The notes under the pieces are model-generated. The model had not been told where the DNA came from. It worked only from the letters and a program-made list of their open reading frames with translations, and searched no databases. Below, piece after piece: positions 12,407-22,787 of a stretch of DNA of 64,000 nucleotides. Made by a program: the position numbers and the translations under genes. The stretch lies in the NCBI GenBank assembly GCA_001939145.1, contig LSRX01000071.1:1200366-1264365 (forward strand), given 5' to 3'. The first letter of the stretch is position 1, and each line of letters opens with the position of its first letter. This DNA comes from Symbiodinium microadriaticum. Lineage: Eukaryota; Sar; Dinophyceae; Suessiales; Symbiodiniaceae.

Positions 12407-12872
12407 GCCCGGTGGGGTGAAGGGTTTAGGGTTTAGGGTTGAGGTGATACTCGGGCTTAGGGCTTTAGGGATTTGGTGTTTTGGGGTTTAGGGTTTAGGT
12501 TTTTGGGTGTTTAGGGGCTTTGGTTAAAGATCTGGGTGTGTTGGATTTAGGATTTGGGCTGGGTTTTTAGGGTGCTTTTGCTCCTACAATCGAGGTTTGG
12601 ATTGGGGGACGGTTTCGAGGGATTTGGTGAGGGCTTTGCTGTCGGGGATCATGTAAAGTTCCTTTAAGGGGGTATATATTCCTAATCCCTAAACCCTAAG
12701 TGTAAGGGTTCCTTCAAAGGGATGTGTAAGGGCTATACCGGGGTATACGATAAGTCTATTTTGGGACGTAGCCAGGACCTTAGGGCTTAAACTTCTGGGT
12801 TTTTGTTTGTTTAACGGGAAGTCGAGCGTTTAGACATGGCTCTACATGCCATGATGTGTGTAACCTGCAAAC

Positions 12873-12976
12873 AAGTACTTCTCTAAATCAGGGCCCCTTT
12901 CTTCGGACCCCAGACTAGTACGGCACCCTTATCAGAAGGACCATAATAAAGGAGACCCTAATTTACAGAACTCCCC
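12873..12976. repeat. Family A element
   Basis: AGTACTTCTCTAAATCAGGG at the left and GACCCTAATTTACAGAACT at the right, with the core AGTACGGCACCC. Confidence 0.68.
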
Positions 12977-13159
12977 TTGTAGCAACTCTTAAACCCTAAA
13001 CCCTTGTGCACTCTCAAAGGAACCCCTACAGGGGACCCCAGTCATTGGGCTGCAGAGGTTAGGATTCCTGTATAGGGTCTAGGTTTAGGATTCCTGTGGG
13101 GTCTAGGGTTCAGGGGTTTAGGGTTGAGGGGACACCTAGGCCCATCGGAAATTCCCCAT

Positions 13160-13264
13160 ATTATAGGGGCCTTAATGACTAGAATAGGGTTTGGGGGTCT
13201 ATTATGCTATAATCATAATAAGGAACCCCCAAAACCCTATTCTAATTCTTAAGGCCCCTAGATT
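13160..13264. repeat. Family J palindromic element
   Basis: TAGGGGCCTTAATGACTAGA plus ATAGGGTTTGGGGG pairs with CCCCCAAAACCCTATTCTAA plus TTCTTAAGGCCCCTA. Half-copies and diverged copies are frequent, for example near 5205-5290, 8835-8900, 25640-25710, 30330-30402, 46450-46530, 57475-57553 and 61180-61262. Confidence 0.7.
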
Positions 13265-13646
13265 ACATCGGCCACATGTTGGCTTCGATTTGCTCCGCCA
13301 GTGCCTGGGGGAAGGCATGTTTGCTGTACGCCTGAATCCGAAAGTACTTGAGCCCTGATGGAAGCATTAAATATTCATGGCTGTGCCAACAACAGACAAA
13401 AACTCAGATATGTTTCTAACCTCAACAGATCCTAAACCCTAAACCCTAAACCCATCCATTCTTCAAATTCTAAACCCTAAACCCTAAACCCTAAACCTTA
13501 AACCGTCCTAAACCCTAAACCCTAAACCCTAAACCGTGTAAACCCCACCAGTACTTGCATGGTCTGTAAGTCATCTTCTTGGGCCTTCCTGGTTGGCTCG
13601 TGGTAGTCGTGGTCGTCCTGGTCCTTGGTGGGCCTGGTGGGCTTGA

Positions 13647-13762
13647 TACTGTTGATGATATAAATACTTATAGCATGACCTTAAGGACCCTAAACTATGG
13701 GAATTATGGTATATTCAATATGCCTTATTATGGGTAATGCAGGTTTTACATCATCAACCGTA
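13647..13762. repeat. Family B element
   Basis: ATACTGTTGATGATATAAAT pairs with TTTTACATCATCAACCGTA. Confidence 0.75.
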
Positions 13763-13800
13763 GGGTTTCGGGTTCAAGTGTTTACGGGCAGGATTTGGGA

Positions 13801-13899
13801 CTTTCCGAAAATTAGGGTACCTTACTTTGGGGTCCTTTTTATAAAAGGATCCTACGATTTAGGGTACTATATAAAAGTAGGGTCCCCTACTTTCGGAAC
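13801..13899. repeat. Family F palindromic element
   Basis: CTTTCCGAAAATTAGGGTAC pairs with GGTCCCCTACTTTCGGAA; the inner part is GGGGTCCTTTTTATAAAAGG and TTTAGGGTACTAT. Other copies are at 53897-53995 and 62611-62705, with a partial at about 60948-61045. Confidence 0.75.
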
Positions 13900-13935
13900 C
13901 CCGCCACGTTGGGCTTTCGGAAGCACCGAGGCCAG

Positions 13936-13998
13936 CCGACTTTGCAAAAGAAGACGGCCGAGCCCTTCCAGCGCGAGTTGACGTTGCCGACGCTCCAG
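13936..13998 (+). CDS. Exon-like segment of unknown protein
   Basis: After the acceptor GAGGCCAG the frame encodes PTLQKKTAEPFQRELTLPTL, then Q. It lies directly downstream of a family F palindrome and upstream of a TTTAGGG array. A GA donor (CAGG then GAGCCG) would give phase 1, matching the start of the segment at 15170. Not recognised. Confidence 0.35.
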
Positions 13999-14016
13999 GG
14001 AGCCGTGGGTTCGGGT

Positions 14017-14130
14017 TGAGGGCGGGGTTTAGGGGTCTAGTTTAGGGTTTAGGGTTTAGGGTTTAGGGGTTTAGGGGTTTAGGGGTTTAGGGTTTAGGGG
14101 TTTAGGGTTTAGGGGTTTAGGGTTTAGGGG
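14017..14130. repeat. TTTAGGG/TTTAGGGG tract
   Basis: About 100 bp of regular units, directly downstream of the exon-like segment at 13936. Confidence 0.82.
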
Positions 14131-14210
14131 AAGAGTTGGGGGGCGCCATTTTGCTGGGGTTAAAGTTGACGTTCTTGTGACACCTTGTTCCAGGGTTCGC
14201 CACAGCAACA

Positions 14211-14296
14211 TAGGTAGTTTTCTGAATTATGCCAGGGTCCTTTTTATAAGGGTGCCGTACTATTTCGAAGGGACCCTAATTTGGAGAACTACCTAT
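14211..14296. repeat. Family A element
   Basis: Ends TAGGTAGTTTTCTGAATT and AATTTGGAGAACTACCTA, core GGTGCCGTACTAT. Confidence 0.7.
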
Positions 14297-15169
14297 ATAG
14301 AACCCTTAAAGTACCCTTGTAGAAGCCCTCTGGAAACCCCTATAAAGCCCCTTAAGGAGCCTTAAAGAGGGACTCTAATGTAGAGAGCTACCCACATCGG
14401 GTGCCTGCGTTAAGGCAACCATATGGGGTCCCCCTGGGCTCCTCGGAAGAATGTTAACTCAGAGCAACAGTATGAAGCCTTTTCGCAAGGTTCCTGCATA
14501 CGGTCTCATCACACAAGGGTTCTGCTATACACATATATATATATATATATATATATGTATATGTATATGAGTATATTAGTATATATATATATATATATAG
14601 ATGCTTAAATGTATACCAGTATCCTTCCTCGGGGTTCCTTAGTATAAGTATACCATAAAGGAGCCCGAAACCTTGTTCTAACTATTGAGGCTCCGACGCT
14701 ACGCCCAATACTACCGGGTCTGTGGTCGGTTTAAGGGTTCCTTTGAGGGTTCTTTTAAGGGATCTATAGGGTTTAGGGTTTTTTAGGGGGTTTATAGGGT
14801 TTAGGGGTTTAGGGTTTAGGGCTTAGGGCTTCGGGTTTTGGGGCTTCGGGTTTGGGGCTTCCTGTTTATCGCAGGCGTGTGCTTCCTTCTCTTCAGGCTT
14901 CCCTAAACCCTAAACCCCTAGTTGTTGTAAATTTTTAGGAAAATGAAAGCTCAGAGAAGCTCTCCCTTAGGTTTCCTTATGATATCTACCATATTAGGGT
15001 TTAGGGTTCAGGGATTTTTGGGGTTTAGGGTTCAGGGATTTTTGGGGTTTAGGGTTCAGGGATTTAGGGTTTAGGGCTTAGGGAGCAAATGTTCGTAGAA
15101 CATAGACCTGAAGAAACTGTGGAAAACCCGGTGAAGAGCCCTAAACCCCCTAAACTCTAAAGCCCTCAG

Positions 15170-15246
15170 ACTGCGAAGGAGATTCCTCGGAGCCGGCATC
15201 AAGCATTGTGAGCCAAGCAGAGTCACCGAGAAGTGCGCCTCTGAAG
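15170..15246 (+). CDS. Exon-like segment, Ser/Pro-rich
   Basis: The segment is bounded by the acceptor GCCCTCAG and a GC donor (AAG then GCATAG). It encodes CEGDSSEPASSIVSQAESPR, then SAPLK, a low-complexity polar stretch such as is found in N-terminal tails. Function unknown. Confidence 0.38.
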
Positions 15247-15787
15247 GCATAGCTGGGAAGGTTCAGGGTTTAGGGCTTAGGGTTTAGGGGTTTAGGGCTT
15301 AGGGTTTAGGGTTTAGGGGTGCTGACTTGAAGAGCATTTTTTGGGGGTGTTGAAGGATGTTTGTCAAGGAATCTCTGGCCTTTGGGGTGTGCTTATCACG
15401 TGGAAGGGGTTTTCGAAGGCCGAAGACTTTTCGTGCCATTTGGGCTTGGGTTGAATCATTTGGGATTTGAGGTGCGCAGCTGTTCTTGAGAATACCGGGT
15501 TTCGGGCTCCCGAACCTTGTGCGGAAGGGTTCAGGCCCTGCGCCCTTTACCCACATTATTCTGTAGGGTGCCAGGGTGGTTTAATACCAATTACTACCGC
15601 CTCCAGCGATCCCCTCTTCGAATCATCGAATGTTCAAGGCCCCTACATTACGGCCTTGGTTAGATTGGAGTTGGAGCGTCTAGAAATCATCATACCCTGC
15701 CTAGCATGCTGCTTCTGGTTATTATTCCTGTTACTGTTGTGATCTGCATTATGCATATTGTTACGTGTTGCTTTTGTTATTCTCATC

Positions 15788-15788
<1 letters not shown>

Positions 15789-15881
<93 letters not shown>

Positions 15882-15884
15882 GCT
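15789..15884. repeat. AGT/AGC trinucleotide microsatellite
   Basis: About 20 AGT units followed by AGC units. Apparent poly-Ser and poly-Val open frames here are products of the repeat. Confidence 0.95.
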
Positions 15885-16152
15885 ATAAGCCCTGCATCGG
15901 CCTTGAGCTTCGGAAGCACTGTAGGCAGCGCATCAGGAACCCTTCCATGAGGGGTGTAGGGTTTAGGGTTTGGGGTTTAGGAGGTTTAGGGGTTTATAGG
16001 GGTTTATAGGGGTTTAGGGTTTAGGAGTTTGGGGTGTAGGGTTTAGGGTAGAACCCTTACTGGGCCCTTCTGGAAATCCTATCGAACCGTTACGAAAACC
16101 TTATTGGGAGACCCTTTTGTGGAGCCTCATCGGAAAGTGACAGTCGTCTCAG

Positions 16153-16384
16153 TGACGATCGCATTCAAACTCGGTCCTCGAGCCCACCGAGCCTGCGCAG
16201 CTCAAGGGAGCTGCGAGATCAAGCGGAGTTGGCTACAAACCAAGGCCATTATTGGTACGCTCGCAGGTTTGCCCAGACGAAAGGTGCAGGGAAGGACATC
16301 TTGGCCAAAGGCAAGACAAAGGACGGCGGTGAGCAGGACCGAAATCGGGGTCGCAGTCGGAGTCGGACATCTGCTCCTCCTCAG
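16153..16384 (+). CDS. Exon-like segment, Arg/Ser-rich protein piece
   Basis: After the acceptor GTCGTCTCAG a frame of about 77 codons is open. It begins DDRIQTRSSSPPSLRSSREL and later has ELATNQGHYWYARRF, KGKTKDGGEQ and an RNRGRSRSRTSAPPQ tail. Alternating Arg-Ser residues resemble the RS-rich regions of RNA-binding proteins, but no RRM is visible. The frame stays open to 16525, partly in repeat-derived sequence, so the end is uncertain. It may be part of the gene that contains the neighbouring exons. Confidence 0.42.
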
Positions 16385-16808
16385 TTAAGCAAAAAGCCCG
16401 TTGAAATGCATGCTAGGACCCAGAGTAGGCCCTTATTCCCTTTTTTGGGGTTCAGGCTCCCTTATAAAGTCCTTGAAACCCAAAAGGGGGCACCCTTTCT
16501 ATTCCTAGGTTTCTCTTGGGTCTAGCATGTATGAAAAACTCTGAGCCCTAAGCACGGCTGTGACCCCGGAGAGGCAGACGCTGTTCGTCAGACACTCACA
16601 TGGGTAGTTCTCTAAATTGGGGTCCCTTTTGAAGGCTCCTTAAGGGGATTTATAGGGGTTTCCAGAGAGTTTCTACAGGGGTACTACCCTCGCTGGGGTT
16701 CCTTTTTAAGGTTCCTGAAAGGGATTTAGGGTTTAGGGTTTAGGGTTTAAGGTTCCTAAACGGGATCTATAAGGGTCTATAAGGGTACCATAAGGGTTCT
16801 GTATATGG

Positions 16809-16908
16809 ATAGGTTTCTGAATTAGGGTCCCCTTAAGGGTCCTTTTTTATAACCGTGCCCTACTATGTTGGGGGACCGAAAAAGGGACCTTAATTGAGAG
16901 AATTACCC
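16809..16908. repeat. Family A element
   Basis: Diverged ends with the core CGTGCCCTACTATGTT; a left-end fragment of another copy is at 16602-16640. Confidence 0.62.
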
Positions 16909-16939
16909 CTATACTAACTCTTAAGCCCTGAACCCTTAT

Positions 16940-17040
16940 CTCCCTGGTTCTTGCTAGGGAATGGGGGAATGGATCCCTATGATAGTCCCTTAAGGTCCCC
17001 TTTAGTAGTCCCAATAACCCATGTCCCCATTCCCTACTAG
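16940..17040. repeat. Family C element, right tip replaced by telomere-like repeat
   Basis: It starts CTCCCTGGTTCTTGCTAGGG; at the right end CCATTCCCTACTAG passes straight into GGTTTAGGGTTTAGG. Confidence 0.7.
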
Positions 17041-17603
17041 GGTTTAGGGTTTAGGGGTTAGGGTTTAGGGTTTAGGGTTTGTTAGGGTTTAGGGGTTAGG
17101 GGTTTCCTTTCAAGGTTCTGAACAGCTAACTTTCAGGAGCTATGGTAGGGCCCTAATATTTGCAGCAGCAGGTACTCTGATTTCTGCTGGCTCTAGCCTC
17201 CAGGGCAGCGAACACCAATGCTCCAACTTGCTGGCAATCCTACTTGCAACTTTGGACTTTTGGTAATACCAGTCTTCAGACCCCTGTCAGACTATCCGAT
17301 AATCTACCCAAATTCGTAGCGATTCGTAGTATAATCTTATATCTGGGACCCCATATAACCCCAGTAGCCTCCCTTATAGAAGCCCTGAAGTGCACAGTTT
17401 AAAGGAACCTTATGCTGATTCTTACGACTCTGGTATTGCTAAGTTCCTAGAACCTTCCAAAACCGGCTATGTTGGCTTCTATGAGCTTTGCCCTAAACTC
17501 TAAACCCCAAGCCCTAAACCCTAAACCGGTTTGTAGTTTCAGGCTTTCAGGCCCTTTAGGGTTTACCTGGGGCCCAAAAGCCCTACTTTGTTGAGGCACT
17601 ATA

Positions 17604-17704
17604 TGGGCAGTGCTCTAAAATAGGGTCCCTTTTTCGCTCCCCAACATAGTACGGCACCCTTATAAGAAGGACCTAAGAGGGACCCCTAATTTAGAGAACT
17701 ACCC
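17604..17704. repeat. Family A element
   Basis: GGGCAGTGCTCTAAAATAGG pairs with AATTTAGAGAACTACCC; core CATAGTACGGCACCC. Confidence 0.7.
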
Positions 17705-18188
17705 GTATACAGAAATAGAGCTATAGTGCCCTTATAGACCCTTATAGATCCCGTTTAGGAACCTTAAACCCTAACCCTAAACCCCTTTTCGTTTAGGAAC
17801 CTTAAACCCTAAACCCTAAACCCCTTTAAGGAACCTTAAAAAGGAACCCCAACGACGGTAGGTCTTCGGTTACAGGTGGGCTTTAGCGTGTAGAGTTTTC
17901 TTTAATTTTGGTGGGTTGGATTGGGCCTTCCTGTGCTTCTGCTCGGGAGTTCATGCGAAATTATAAGTGGGGTTGTAAGTAGGATAGCCATAAAAACCCC
18001 ATATTAAGGAACTTATAACCCCGCTAAACCCTAAACTCTAAGCCCTAAACCTTAACCCCTAAACCCTGAACCTTAATACTTAAACCCTACAAACCCTAAA
18101 CCCTAAACCTACCCATGAACCTCCGAGTATGGGCGCTCAGGCGCTGAAGGCTTCGCCTGTCGGGACGAAGCCCTCAGCGCCCTACACT

Positions 18189-18359
18189 CCTCCCTGGTTC
18201 TTCGTAGGGCTTAGGGTTTAGGCTTTAGGGTTTAGGGTTTGGGGTTTGGGGTTTAGCATTTAGGGATTGGGGGAATGGGTTATTGGGACTACTATAGGGG
18301 ACCTTAAGGGACTATCATGGGGATCCATTCCCCCCATTCCCTACTAAGAACCAGGGAGA
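18189..18359. repeat. Family C element with TTTAGGG tract inside the left arm
   Basis: CTCCCTGGTTCTTCGTAGGG is followed by about 55 bp of TTTAGGG-like sequence before the inner stem GGGGGAATGGGTTATTGGGA resumes. Confidence 0.78.
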
Positions 18360-18360
18360 C

Positions 18361-18552
18361 TACTGTTGATGATATAAATCCTTAGCATTACCCATTTTAG
18401 GGGTTTAGGGGTTTAGGCGTGTAGGGGTTTTGGCTTTACGGTTGATATATAAAGCCTTAGCATGCCTTTGAAACTTTCATGACCCTAAGCTATGGGAAAA
18501 TTTTGGTAGATTCCTTACTCGTGGGCTATGCAGGGTTTAGATCATCTACGCT
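18361..18552. repeat. Family B: a truncated left end followed by a diverged full copy
   Basis: TACTGTTGATGATATAAATC at 18361 stops in TTTAGGG repeats after about 38 bp; a second, diverged B (TACGGTTGATATATAAAGCC) runs from about 18437 to 18552. Confidence 0.55.
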
Positions 18553-18965
18553 AGAACTTAGGGCTTCGGCGTTTTGGTTTGAGTTAGGGCTTTGTAGGGT
18601 TTGGGTTTGGGGGTTTAGGGTTTAGGGCCTTGCAGGATTTTGGTTTAGGGGTTTAGAGTTTAGGGTTTTCGAGTTCGCGATCGGTGCTACTTCAGCATTA
18701 CACAACGAAGAAGTTGAGGGTGCAAGTAGGGATATGAAAGCGAGGTTTAGGGCTTCGGTTGTTTTTGGTCAGGTTTTCGGGCCTTAAACCCTAAACCATC
18801 CTAAACCCAGCCCTAAGCCTTTTTTGCTTATACCCTAGGCCTTAAACCCTCATCAGCCGGAAACCCTAAAGCCCAAGCCCCAGGCCTTCAACCTTAAACC
18901 CCTAAGACCTACACCTTGCGCCTTAAGCCTTGCACCCGAAACCCTATAAGCCCTTTAGGGTAACA

Positions 18966-19074
18966 TGGGAACCTGATTAAGAAACCCTGGCCCGATAGCC
19001 CAACATGTCAGGGTTCATATAAAGAACCCTAATACAGACCCAGGGTTTCTTAATCAGGTTCCTATGCTTGGAGG
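18966..19074. repeat. Family M palindromic element
   Basis: GGGAACCTGATTAAGAAACC pairs with GGGTTTCTTAATCAGGTTCC. A second right end occurs alone at 19259-19284, directly before the exon-like segment at 19285. Confidence 0.72.
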
Positions 19075-19176
19075 CCCAGGGGACTTAGTAAGTAGGTTAT
19101 AAGTACCCTAAATGGAGTTACCCCAATTATAATCCTACTTATAACCGACTTACTAAGTCCCCTGGGCCTCTAAGTA
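19075..19176. repeat. Family D palindromic element, copy 2
   Basis: The same termini (CTTGGAGGCCCAGGGGACTT and its complement) with the left TA changed to TG and a shorter loop. It abuts the right end of a complete family M element. Confidence 0.8.
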
Positions 19177-19284
19177 GACCCTAAACCCTAAACCCTACAC
19201 CCCTAAACCCTAAACCCCTAAACTTAACCCCCTAAACCGAACCCTAAACCCTAAACCCTAGGTTTCTTAATCAGGTTCCTATAG

Positions 19285-19381
19285 TATCTTCAACCTGGGA
19301 GGTGCAGACGGTGAACCCAACGCAACCCTCTGCGGTGAAGCCTTGGCTTCTCAGCTGATGCACTGCTTGAGAGACTTGAAG
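19285..19381 (+). CDS. Exon-like segment of unknown protein
   Basis: The frame encodes IFNLGGADGEPNATLCGEAL, then ASQLMHCLRDLK, and ends at a good GT donor (AAG then GTTAAA). The acceptor AG at 19283-19284 is the last dinucleotide of an inverted-repeat end (family M). The donor region is imperfectly repeated about 65 bp downstream at 19424-19466. Not recognised. Confidence 0.42.
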
Positions 19382-19715
19382 GTTAAAGCCTAAAGAGTTT
19401 GGGGTTTAGGGTTTCGGGTTTAGGGCTGCTTGAGGGGGCTTTGGAGGTTGAAGCCTACAGAGTTTAGGGCTTAGGGTTTAGGGCTTAGGGTTTAGGGTTC
19501 AGGGTTTAGGGTTCAGGGTTTAGGGCTTAGGGTTAAGGGCTTAGCTTAGAGTTTAGGGTAAAGCTTAGTTTAGGGTTTCTAGGGCTTAAATCCCTAAACC
19601 CGAATTCCTAAATCCCTCGAGCCCTACGCAAGCTTTGGATCTTTGCAGCTTTTGCGCGTTTTTTCAGGAGGGTTCCTTTAAGGGATCCATAAGGATACTA
19701 TAAGTCTAAGGTTTC

Positions 19716-19822
19716 GGGTCGTTTTCTGCATTAAGGTCCCTTTTTTAGGCCCCCAACATAGTACGGCACGGTTATAAGTTATAAACGGACCCTAGATGGG
19801 ACCCAAATTTAGAGCACTACCC
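19716..19822. repeat. Family A element
   Basis: Diverged arms with the core CATAGTACGGCAC and the right end TTTAGAGCACTACCC. Confidence 0.62.
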
Positions 19823-20317
19823 AATTCGTGGTCGCGGGCTTAAGACGCTTCTGTTTGAGAGGCTGCGGATGCGTTCAACCCAAAGGAATCGCGGTTTTGC
19901 TTTAGGCACGTACTGAACGGTCACAGTTCCTAGAAAGTCCTAAACATTAAGCCCCAAACGTTTACAGTTCCAAGAAGCCCCAAACCCCTAAAGCCTAAAC
20001 CCAAAACGTTTGCAGTTCCAAGAAAGCTCCTTCGGTGCATTCGTTGTCTAGAGGGCTTCGAGCTTGGGCCATCAGCGTTAACCTCCCCAACGGCTTAGGG
20101 TTTTGGGGCTTCGGGTTTAGGGTTTAGAGTTTAGGGTTTATATGGGTGTAGTCAGGGTTACCCTCCCAAACGGGGCTTAGGGTTTTGGGGCTTGGGGTTT
20201 GGGGGTTTGGGGTTAGCAGGTTCGGAGCCGGTCGTTTGGATGTAGGCTTGGCTAAAGCTTCAGTAGACAGCTTCGGAACTTATAGGCAGAGAGCGGATAA
20301 CGAGAGACACAGACTGT

Positions 20318-20321
<4 letters not shown>

Positions 20322-20352
<31 letters not shown>
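20322..20352. repeat. GA dinucleotide microsatellite
   Basis: GAGAGAGA tract of about 30 bp, followed within 150 bp by CA/TG-rich sequence. Confidence 0.92.
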
Positions 20353-20357
<5 letters not shown>

Positions 20358-21101
20358 TTGTGTATATATTTTTGTGTGTTCATGTACTGCTTGTTGCATT
20401 TAACCTACCCTCGGGTCTGTGTGTTGGTATACATGTCCATGCGCATGTAGCCCTTTGTCACGGGTGTATGCAAGCACACACGCACACGTGTGTGTAGACA
20501 TACACATTATGTATGCATGTAGGTTATCTGCATACTTTGAACCCTAACCCTTTGCCCTAAACTTCCCCAAGCCTTCACGATACAGATTATAACTCTCCTA
20601 ACACACCATACGCCCAAAACATCAATCCAATAATCAGCAACTGGCCTCTGGGGGCCCCGAGCTACAAACTGATGTCCGTAGGGTTGAAGCAGAGCTGATC
20701 AGAGCATGGCTTTATAGCCCCCGCATAACTTGAATCTCGTTGCCCTAAACCCTTAAACCCTAAAGCCCTAAAGTAGAACGTACCCTACCAATTAGCCCTT
20801 GGCGGAAACTCTTCCAGGAGCCTTGTGTAGGAACCCTTCAAGGAGCTATATACAATTGTTCAGGCCCCGAATCGAAAATCTCCGGTGTCCTAAGCCGCCA
20901 AGCTTTGGGTCGTGAAGCTTTATTCCAAGCCCCAAACTCTTAATATAGGGTTTAGGGTTTAGGGGGCCTTCATCATTTTCAAGAAGGTTCCTTGAAAGGG
21001 TTCCTGAAAAGGGTTTGGTTTAGAGGGACGACTAGAGTTCAATACACGGGCCTTATTAGTTAAAGTAGTTCCCCGACCAGTGTGCTACCAGTACGGGGTC
21101 C

Positions 21102-21332
21102 TTGCGCTCAAGGATAAGACAATTGACAGAGGTTCCTGCGCGGCGAGCGCGCCAAACAGGGTCCTGCGCGTTCTATTCTCTGCAGGCGTGCATCGATACA
21201 GACTACTCGTGGCTTTCGAAAGTCCTGATTCGCAGCAGTCTTTTGGGGAAGCCCGAAACGTGCCAGTACTTTGTGGAAAAGCACTTTCCAGGTGGTTCTG
21301 GACGATTCCGCCGTGCTCTCGAATGTTTCTGA
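21102..21332 (+). CDS. Coding-like segment of unknown protein
   Basis: A TTTAGGG-free block carries an open frame. From 21180 it reads QACIDTDYSWLSKVLIRSSL, then LGKPETCQYFVEKHFPGGSG and RFRRALECF, before a TGA. The composition is that of a real protein. A GC-rich acceptor-like TCTCTGCAG lies at 21177-21185. All three plus frames are partly open here, so the frame is a judgement. Not recognised; it may be an exon of the gene upstream of the channel or a retroelement fragment. Confidence 0.33.
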   Translation: MRSRIRQLTEVPARRARQTGSCAFYSLQACIDTDYSWLSKVLIRSSLLGKPETCQYFVEKHFPGGSGRFRRALECF

Positions 21333-21401
21333 AGACAGCCAGTACTTGAAAAATGCATTCCGAGTGTAGCTCCACATCCGCCAGTACCTGAGGGAAAGCT
21401 C

Positions 21402-21809
21402 GTGGTGCTGTCCTTCTGGTCTCCCGATGGTCTCCTGATGGTTTCTTGGTGGTCGCTTGATGCTCTGCTGGTGCTCTGCTGGTGCTCTCCTGGTGCTCTG
21501 TTTGGTGGTCTCTTGGTGTCGTGTTGGTCGCTTGCTGGTCTCTTAGTAGTCTGCTGGTCCCTGGTCGTCGTCGACCTGGTCGTCCTGGTCGCGGCGCTCG
21601 TTGTGGGCGCTAACATGGCGGCGTACATGCCGGAAAATCATAGACCGCAGCTTGTTGCTACCCGTGCTTTCCCAAGCAATTCAGTCCCGTTCGCAGTCAC
21701 CGCGGCCGGGTCAGAATGGCATGCTTCTGGCGTGGTCTTTCACTGTCTGGAGATCTCCGCTGGCACATGTTTTTGGTTTGAAAGGGTTTGTGATGCTGGG
21801 GTTTTATAA
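21402..21809 (+). CDS. Open frame with a repetitive first half and a coding-like second half
   Basis: The first half (about 21402-21590) is built of degenerate TGGTCTC/TGGTGCTCTGC units and is likely repeat, not protein. The second half reads MAAYMPENHRPQLVATRAFP, then SNSVPFAVTAAGSEWHASGV and VFHCLEISAGTCFWFERVCD, which looks like protein. No domain recognised. It lies 0.5 kb upstream of the S1 exon. Confidence 0.28.
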   Translation: MVLSFWSPDGLLMVSWWSLDALLVLCWCSPGALFGGLLVSCWSLAGLLVVCWSLVVVDLVVLVAALVVGANMAAYMPENHRPQLVATRAFPSNSVPFAVTAAGSEWHASGVVFHCLEISAGTCFWFERVCDAGVL

Positions 21810-22076
21810 GAGGACTACAAGGGGATAGCTAGTGTGCATATTTTCGTTGCAAAGGTTTGGGGTTTAGGGCTTTGGGTTTTGTGTTTACGTCTCATAGTTC
21901 CTTGGTTATCCCCTAGCATACTGCACAAGTACGGATAGAATTCTGAACCCTAGACCCGAAACCACCCTAAACCCGAAACCCTTTGATTATCTTGATCTGC
22001 ATGTTCGAAAGGTATCCTAGCTCCTAAACCCTAAACCCTAAGATTACCTTGATCATCTTGATCTGTATGTTTGAAT

Positions 22077-22193
22077 CCCGGAGAGCCCAAGACCCCCCCA
22101 AATAAGGAATATACCTTAAACCATAAGATTAAGGCCCCCTATAACTTAAGGGGAAGTCTTCCTTATTTTAAGGGGTAATGTGCTCTCTGGGTC
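22077..22193. repeat. Family H palindromic element
   Basis: CCCGGAGAGCCCAAGACCCC pairs with GGTAATGTGCTCTCTGGG; the inner part is GGAATATACCTTAAACCATA and ATAACTTAAGGGG. A second copy is at 24243-24354. Confidence 0.72.
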
Positions 22194-22328
22194 CCAAACC
22201 TAAACCCCTGAACCCCTGAACCCCTAAACCCCTAAACCCCTAAACCCTAAACCTCTAACCTGCTAAAACCCTAAACCCCTAAACCCTAAAACCCTAAACC
22301 CTATATCTTGATCTGTATGTTTCGAAAG

Positions 22329-22425
22329 GTACGTGATCAACCCAGCGAGATGCCCCATGGGCGGAGCCTGGCAGATCCTCGTGTGCATGAGTCTCATCTT
22401 CGTGGCCTTGGTCACGCCGGTGCAG
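22329..22425 (+). CDS. Channel exon: pre-S1 and S1 helix
   Basis: The exon encodes YVINPARCPMGGAWQILVCM, then SLIFVALVTPVQ. An (F/Y)VINP-type entry followed by a Trp and a hydrophobic helix ending in VTPVQ is typical of S1 in six-TM voltage-gated/CNG-like channels of alveolates. The acceptor is AAAG before 22329 (phase 2). The donor is a GC site (CAG then GCTGGA) at 22426, phase 0, joining in frame to the exon at 24168. The 25-nt sequence around the acceptor also occurs at 21991-22014 and, in part, at 22056-22074, so the acceptor lies in a small duplicated block. No upstream exon is firmly linked. Confidence 0.72.
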
Positions 22426-22787
22426 GCTGGATTGAGGGTTTGGGGTTCAGGGTTTTGGGTTTTGGGTTTAAGCGGTTTAGGGATTAGGGTTTTTGGAATC
22501 AGAGGTTTAGGGTTTAGGGATTAGGGAATACTTGGGAACATTATTCCTTAGGTTCTTTAAACATGAGTAGATGAAAACTAATTAGCCCAAAATCCTTGTT
22601 CTAGTTACTCGGGCGTTGAGTTTTGGGCGCCCGGTTCAGCTTTCAGGATTGAGGTACATCCGGAACCTTAAACCCCAGCCTTGCAGGGAGAAAAAGCCGG
22701 GCTGTAGAACTCTGCAGGCAGTATGTCCTACTACGTGGTTTTAGAGCTTAGGATATGTTACAATTCCACAAAGGAGCAAGGTTGTGG

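Noticed and set aside
15758-16009. Poly-Ser and poly-Val proteins
   Set aside because: They are translations of an AGT/AGC microsatellite in different frames.
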